Origin: Isoetes taiwanensis
Taxonomy: Eukaryota; Streptophyta; Lycopodiopsida; Isoetales; Isoetaceae
Assembly (NCBI GenBank): GCA_021234155.1
Contig: JAJEKV010000002.1
Location: 26,713,299-26,777,298 of the forward strand
DNA: 64,000 nucleotides
Direction: 5' to 3'
The translations under genes were made by a program, and so were the position numbers. The notes below the pieces were generated by a model. It searched no databases. It was not told the origin of the DNA and saw only the letters and a list, made by a program, of their open reading frames with translations. Below are positions 58,129 to 64,000 of the stretch, piece by piece (position 1 is the stretch's first letter; every line of letters begins with the position of its first letter).

Positions 58129-58516
58129 TGTATCTTAAAAATATATGTATGATACATGGGTGTCATACCTGTGTACCTAACACATGCAGAAGGTGTATGA
58201 TACCGAGTAAATATGTTTTCTAAATATTTCATGGTGGTGTATACAACCCCTGCATAAGATCTATGATACAGGGTACTGTACACGTGTATACAACCCCTGC
58301 ATAAGGTCTATACAACCCCCAAAATAAAAAAATTCCAGTTTACTAAAAATTTTCCCATTATAATGAAATTGTGCTTCTTCCATTTCTGCGAGGCGACGGG
58401 CATTCACTCTCGTCAGCAGCTCTGTCTGGTATCTGTTGGGCCTGGCCTACATATGTAACTGGATGGCTGTGAGGTAGGATGGGACATCACACTAAACAAC
58501 ACTCTGGATTTCCTCA

Positions 58517-59135
58517 TCATAGGGTAGGGGAAAAAATGAATGGGTTCCCCGCTATGATGGATTGCCCGTCTTCCAGGTACATGTACTCTCTACCCCAGGC
58601 CTTCGGGACTCCCTTCTCCTTCTCCCGTGTGTCATCTCCTCGGACGAGCCCCATAATCCTCTCGGCCTCTGCCCGAATGGCCTCGTCTTCGGCAACCTCC
58701 ACACACGAGGGAGGGTGAAACTTGACCAGCATCAGGACTTGGTCGGGCTGCTTTACTAATGTGTAGGGTTATCCTAAGGCATTAAGTTTCAGCAAAAAGC
58801 ACTCGGACAGATGGAAAATAGGGTAAGGGACCCTATGTCCGGTGACAAAACCGTTGCACGAGCTCAATTAAAAGAAGCTCAACCTTATCGGAGTCGCTGC
58901 CAAGCTGCTCGCCGAGCTCAGTAAATATCTGATGAACACTGAGGTTACAGTAACTAGCGTAACCCCGGGTACGAGCCATGTTCATTGGGGTAGAAAAAGG
59001 TTCGAAAGGAGGCACTAGTATGGCGGCTGTGGCGGCGACCAAGCATAAAGTTATGGGGAAACGAGCTCTTCTCCGGCGGGTATGGGGGACAGGTGAGGCG
59101 AAGAGCGTAAGTCGGCGAGATGGGCGGAAAAACAA
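58517..59135 (-). pseudogene. Two-part hypothetical ORF, frame-disrupted
   Basis: The minus strand from ATG 58980 reads MARTRGYASYCNLSVHQIFT and then ELGEQLGSDSDKVELLLIEL to a stop near 58833. A second part (58732-58517) reads MLVKFHPPSCVEVAEDEAIR and GREYMYLEDGQSIIAGNPF. Composition suggests real coding origin with a lost junction or an unspliced intron at 58740-58830. No family is recognised. Confidence 0.35.
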
Positions 59136-59633
59136 AAGGGCGGAAAATAACCGTCACTTTTTTTTTAAGTCCCTTTTTTTTCAATTTTTATACAAAAAAA
59201 AAAATTATATGCCGAAAATATGCGTTTTTATACGAGTGTGTGTCGGTGAAAATACATGTTTCTTTTGCAATTCTAAGACGCTGTTTTGCCAGACATGCAC
59301 TCTATGCTCCCATGCCTATTTAATGCCGTCTTGACGCGAGGTGTGGATGCCCCTAGGGTAATTGGACCGTGCCCGACACGTTGGTGCAAAAATCGCCTCC
59401 ATCCGAGTCACCTAAAAAGTTATGGCCCTTGGAAACAAGAGACCTCCTTTTTCCATAAACTTACATACTTACCATAATAACTTACACCTTCAAACCTAAC
59501 TAATTTAATTCTCCCATACTAGGCCAACACACCTACTGATTAGGGAATTGGGGTAGTTTAGCCTAAGTCAAAGTCCCCTACAACCAACGGGTTGGACTAT
59601 GGCTAGTGCAATGATTTGGTCTACCAAAATCAT

Positions 59634-59945
59634 GCTCTGATACCACTGTGACGCTCCCAGAATCTATATGATGCTCCCATCGTACAAATACGGGGAATTT
59701 CCCTCCCGTGGCAACTACATCACCATGGAAAGACGCTCCGTCTAACTCGGACCACTTGGGATGGCCAAGTGTCTAGGTGAGGAATACGGAGGTGACAACA
59801 TTCTTATTATTGCCACGGTTTTTCCCTCGAAAACCTTTCTTGGCTAGGGTTTTTAACCCGGGCAATAATAGGTCTATTGCGCTCTTTTTTTTGGGTCCTA
59901 TAGGCCGATTGGTCTTTGTGGACGATAAAAGCCTATTCTATTCCA
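59634..59945 (-). mobile_element. Possible LTR-retrotransposon 5' LTR end and primer-binding site
   Basis: The minus strand reads GCGTCACAG followed by TGGTATCAGAGC (59645-59634), the sequence complementary to the 3' end of initiator Met-tRNA that primes plant LTR retrotransposons. The LTR would lie to the right (59647 onward). No second LTR or pol gene was found, so this is a fragment or coincidence. Confidence 0.4.
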
Positions 59946-59955
59946 TTCTATTCTA
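59893..59955 (+). mobile_element. 3' end of a SINE/LINE-family insertion with TATTC tail
   Basis: GGGTCCTATAGGCC-GATT-GGTCTTTGTGGACGATAAAAG followed by TATTC/CATTC units matches the tail of the 33081-33155 insertion base for base at most positions. Confidence 0.6.
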
Positions 59956-59959
59956 GCCT

Positions 59960-61200
59960 TTCATGTGTTCGGACGTACCATCTCTTCCATTATCCTTATC
60001 ATGTTCTTCTCATTGTGTTTTCCACAGTTTATCTTTCCTCATAGACCACCTCCATCTACCTTATCATCTTCCTACTTGCCCCTCTCACCCTTTGCCTCAA
60101 GCCTGCCTTACTGCTAGTAAGAGAAATAGTCCTTTTATATGGAAGAGGTTGGTTGTCATTTATATGCTATTAGAAATGGCAGACCCTCAAATAGCAGTTT
60201 GAGATAACATCTTTGATCACTTATAGTATGTCCGGAGGCTATTACAATGTTTTTTCACCTCGTCCTTCTATAGCCATTTAATCTCTGTGGTATTGGAAAA
60301 AAATGTACAAAATGCAATTCTCACATGATTGCAAGCATAGTCTAGGCCCAGACCATATTGAGTCCAATTTAGTGTGCATCCAAGTTAGTTCCAGACAAAT
60401 GTATGAATTGTTGTTTCCTTTTTTCCATCATCTTCGTCGCTTGGTAGAATCCATATATTGGCATCTATAATACGAGAGAAGATCTCATTCTTGTGTATTT
60501 CATAGTGACAAAATACTGATCAGAGTGATTTTGTTGGGTTGCTTAGGGTGTGCTTCCATGAGCTTCTTCTTGACCGACTTGGCCTGGCCACGTGTGCCCA
60601 AGTTGGGACAATTTTTGTGGCTCATTTTCATGAAGCAGAGTTCCTAACTCTGTTGGAATAACCTGCAACAACGAAGCTTACCAAAGAACAAGTCGGTGGA
60701 AAAACAGGCGAGAGAGTCTACTGTATGGGGAAGCTCATCCCACTGGCAACAGCCTGGCCAGGGTCGCCCAGAAGGGTAGCCCCCCCTTCTGGAAGCCCAA
60801 GGCGAGGGTGATTCCTGGGCCACGTAGGCAGCTTGTGCGGGTCAGAGGAGACATGGAAACGGATTTTGCTGCGCCCCTTGGTGCTCATGGAAACCGACTC
60901 TTAGGAGGACTCGAAATACGTCTAATACAAAAGGCCAAGTAGTCCAAAAACTTTAAAGGAAAAAAAAACTACCATATACGGTTTGGGTTCAAGTTGACAA
61001 ACGAATTTTTGATGTTCAACCCAACATTCTAGGCTACTAAGGCGCATAACGAAATTCCAAACAACACACTCTACGAAGTTCCAAGCAAGTGGCAAATAAA
61101 TGCGACCACATTTCCAACCAATCAAATCTAGATACCATCCCATAAAAGGATCCTCTAAATTTCTAAATTAATCAGGTTGTTGGGAGCGGTTGTTGGAAGC
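59960..61200. other. No gene recognised
   Basis: Mixed-composition sequence. Short frames (plus 59963-60202; minus 61143-60922) lack motifs. It contains the promoter side of the TPD1-like gene, but no clear TATA box was identified. Confidence 0.4.
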
Positions 61201-61204
61201 GAGA

Positions 61205-61715
61205 ATGCCGCTGTTATGCTCAACCCTATGCATCCTCTTACTGGCTTCATTTTCGCAAGGTACCCAAACAAACATGGATCAAACACCTTATTTCAACTGT
61301 TACTAGCATTACTTTCTTTGATTCTGTTCACCATTTTGTTTGCTCATCTTCCTAAAAAAAAAAAACTTGTTTGCTCATCTGGGTGGTGTTTGTTTCTGCA
61401 GCTTGTAGCAGAGATGACTACCTGGATATTTCTCAGCAGACCATAGCCAGAGCTCCTCCACTTAAAAGCTATGTGGAGGTGACCATAAGCAGCACATGTG
61501 ATTGCACTATTGACGATAATATTGTGGCCTGCAATAGCCAGGATATTTACTCTCCTGCAGGTGTTGATCCTCATAAAATCATGTGGATTCAAGCTGGAGA
61601 ATGCCAGCTTAACGATGGCCTGCCTCTTTCTCCCCATTTTAGCATCCAATTTCATCTTAGACAGATTGATACGCAGCTGAGTTACACTCCTTATCGCCAA
61701 ATTGTTTGCTCTTAG
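61205..61715 (+). CDS. TPD1-like small secreted cysteine-rich protein
   Basis: Exon 1 (61205-61259) encodes a signal peptide, MPLLCSTLCILLLASFSQ. Exon 2 (61402-61715) encodes the rest, 122 residues in all. The 142-base intron has GTACCC and TTTCTGCAG borders and splits one Ala codon. After cleavage near residue 19 the mature protein has six cysteines (20, 51, 53, 62, 86, 121), with SYVEVTISSTCDC, then GECQLNDGLPLSP and an aromatic-aliphatic FSIQFH strand. These are signatures of the TAPETUM DETERMINANT1 family, whose founding member is a ligand of the EMS1/EXS receptor kinase in anther cell fate. The copy looks intact. Its particular role is unknown. Confidence 0.8.
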
Positions 61716-61859
61716 CACTTGTATCGTCCAAATCGTAACGTCATTTGGCATTTGAGAGTTTTCCTATCCACTTTTGTTTCTAATCCTTTCGTTTAGCAGT
61801 TTTGTATCAAGGAAAACTTCTTCCATTTGTCTATCAATTTACTTATGCACCCATAACTA

Positions 61860-62200
61860 TGGTTTAGTATTCAAAGGGAATTAGTTGTTACTGCACAAAT
61901 AATCTAGTGTGTCACCTTATTCGATAGGCTAACATAATAGTATACCAATTAGCTACGAAAAAAATCTTCTGCAACTGTTCATATTTGCTTTACACTTTAT
62001 TATGATTTAAAAATTGATACTCAAAGTGCATTAGTTGTTACTGCACAAATAAATATAGTCTCTCACTCATTCAGTCTCACCCCACTCAGTATACTACTCA
62101 TTCAGTATAAAACCTTATTTTTTAATGCATTGCTTTACTCATAATTATGATCGAAATGTTCAGTAGTCGAGAGGAATTAGTTGTTACCGGACAAATAAAT
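61860..62200 (+). repeat. Three spaced copies of AATTAGTTGTTACTGCACAAATAA
   Basis: The phrase GAATTAGTTGTTACTGCACA occurs near 61878, 62029 (CATTAG variant) and 62173 at about 150-base spacing, each in a similar AT-rich setting. These are diverged tandem units downstream of the TPD1-like gene. The remaining sequence to 62919 shows no gene. Confidence 0.6.
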
Positions 62201-62919
62201 TTTACTGTTATATTCAGTACTACTTAGCAACCAAAAAACTTCGCTGCAAGTGTTCAAATGATAAAACCTTATTTACACTGCATTTGCTTTACCCACCCAC
62301 ACCAACTCCATGAGTTGATCGATGAGGCAGGAAGAACATCTCATCTGTTAACGAATATCATACAATATTTTATGTTATAAAGAAACGCAAAACATACTTT
62401 CAAGTCAGACACCATCGTCACATCTTGTTTTTTTTAAGGTGAACGAGGCTAAAGCTGGTAAGGTAGCCGTGCAGTTTACTAAAAATCTGGTTGTTTCTAG
62501 CATAGCTTGATCAATTGTCTTAGGTACATAAGACATCATTTTATCCATATCATGATATTCGTCATTCATTCATTGCATCCTGGATTAGTACTCAATAAGT
62601 TTCTTTAATTCAGAACTGTGTTTTTGTCAGCCAATGTAGCTGACATAATCTGCTAGATCTCTCTATTGTGCTGTATTACTTGACAGAATGATATCTGTTT
62701 TTGCAGCTGGATCCTTTACAATAGAACTTTGGCATGATTTTATGCATGAGCATCTCATGTTGAAGCTACATACTGCATCATTTGCAATATAAGAGACAAC
62801 TTCCCACTCATACATCAGTATCTCAAATTTCATGTCTCCTTTCATGTTCTGCATCATAAAGCATGTTATTAATAGCAAGGTTCGGAAAGGAAATGAAAAA
62901 AGAAGAGGATTAACATACT

Positions 62920-63973
62920 TTAATAATTACGCTTGTTGCGGCACTTAGCAATAAGATAGATTTCTCTTGACGTGGATCTTGTTGCCTTTGGCCTCAAAAA
63001 CATCAACATCTTGAAATATGCTTTGCAATACTTTGGAAAATCTGTGCAATTTGCACCATCAACCTCCACAAGCACCCAAAAGGCCAACAGCATTAGGATT
63101 CCTAGTAGTAGCCTTACCTTGACTCTCTTCACTTTCAAGCAGTTTTATTACTAGGCTACCTCCAGGAAGAAGCAGCCCTAACCCGTCATCATCAACAGTT
63201 TGCTGCTCTGCATGTTGCAATGAGCCAAGTGCTAACTGTAAAGCACGCATACCTAACTCAGCTGAGAGTGCTGCATCTTTGGAACTAATGCCTGAGACAG
63301 ATGGACACATATCGGACAGAATGACAGAATAACCTCTACCCTACAGGAGAAGTTCAATAAGCAACAAAAGTAGCGAATCTTCGTGCTTAGAATAAGAAAT
63401 CAGGATCTAGAATTACCAATGGTGACAATGAAGCAAGGTATGCATTCTGTATTTTCAAGGCATCAGCAGAAATTGTTTGCACCCGTTGATCACAATGGTC
63501 TGGTGGAACTGGAACTTTCTGCCCATAACTAGCAGACATTAGCTTCAGATATCACCTAAGAAAATTTATGCTTGATACTTCGAATATCAGCACAAGGAGA
63601 TTTTAACAAATTATAATACCTTCAAATCAACACCAACTACAGATCCTCCGTTGGCCAAGGGTCCCAAGCTCTGACATGCTACCTGCATCGGACATCATGC
63701 CTACATTATGCTACAATACAAACTGGCATTCATCATAACAGACATAATTAACCTGAAGCCATGCGCCTGGGGCACAACCTAGATCGAGAATAGAATCCCC
63801 AGGATGAATGACTGTATGTTTCTTCTGAATCTCAAGCAGCTGCACAAGAATGATCAATAAGGTAATAATGAAAAAAATTCCAATGGATGCAATACCTTGA
63901 AAGCGGACCTAGCAACATAGCGCAAGCGTTGGGCTTCTCTACAGTAGAAGTCTGGGGCTCCGGCGATCCCCAT
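62920..63973 (-). CDS. FtsJ/RrmJ-like rRNA 2'-O-methyltransferase
   Basis: Six exons on the minus strand (63973-63896, 63839-63753, 63682-63620, 63518-63417, 63340-63118, 63041-62920) join in frame with GT-AG introns to give 224 residues. The SAM-binding loop is DLGCAPGAW (45-53). The catalytic K-D-K-E tetrad is visible: K26 (ARSAFK), D120 (VILSDMCP), K176 (LVIKLLES) and E211 (SREIYLI). Length and exon pattern fit the plant bacterial-type FtsJ protein (At5g13830 type), which would methylate a ribose in large-subunit rRNA, presumably in an organelle. No clear transit peptide is seen at this start. Nothing is broken. The promoter lies mostly outside the window. Confidence 0.92.
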
Positions 63974-64000
63974 TCCCAAAACCCTAAAATCTGCATTTAC

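Overview
The window reads as nuclear DNA of a land plant with a large, repeat-rich genome. The evidence is intron-containing plant genes (class II small heat-shock protein, TPD1-like secreted protein, FtsJ-type rRNA methyltransferase), plant-type disease-resistance and receptor-kinase fragments, LINEs, SINEs, Helitrons, hAT- and TIR-type DNA elements, and very long microsatellites. The transposase family and repeat style would suit a fern or another non-flowering plant, but the sequence alone does not fix the lineage.

Only three genes look intact: the small HSP (23049-23833, minus), the TPD1-like gene (61205-61715, plus) and the FtsJ methyltransferase (62920-63973, minus). Splice sites join in frame in all three. 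Broken gene remnants include an RPW8-type NLR exon (about 5.1 kb), an LRR-malectin receptor kinase (8.87-9.90 kb), a VAP27 fragment carried in a Helitron (17.7 kb) and an intronless histone H3-family gene (48.63-49.27 kb).

Layout. 1-3.5 kb: plus-strand L1-type LINE with poly(A), tail to tail with a minus-strand retroposed piece. 4.5-11 kb: gene debris. 11.0-13.6 kb: two small minus-strand ORFs with repeated palindrome-plus-TATA promoter modules. 14-15.9 kb: DUF7869-type transposase remnant. 17.27-21.69 kb: Helitron 1. 23-24.3 kb: small HSP gene with heat-shock promoter. 24.6-28.4 kb: duplicated locus split by giant AAG and AGG microsatellites. 30.7-32.3 kb: Ty3-like gag pseudogene interrupted by a hAT MITE with an 8-bp target duplication. 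32.8-47.3 kb: SINE, then (GA)n - LINE A - (GA)n - LINE B - (GA)n. LINE A is cut by Helitron 2 (34904-39545) and LINE B by a 1.66-kb TIR element (42442-44097). 48.6-51.6 kb: histone pseudogene and arrays of GGCGCCATGGCGCC palindromes. 51.82-58.13 kb: Helitron 3, which includes a microRNA-precursor-like hairpin. 58.1-60 kb: small ORFs and an LTR/primer-binding-site remnant. 61.2-64 kb: the two intact genes.

The most interesting system is a pair of two-ORF LINEs in tandem, each bounded on both sides by a (GA/TC)n microsatellite. This suggests a microsatellite-targeted plant non-LTR retrotransposon. Several other insertions in the window share a 3' stem-loop resembling that of the LINEs, one of them apparently a complete tRNA-derived SINE, which suggests that non-autonomous elements borrow the LINE machinery.
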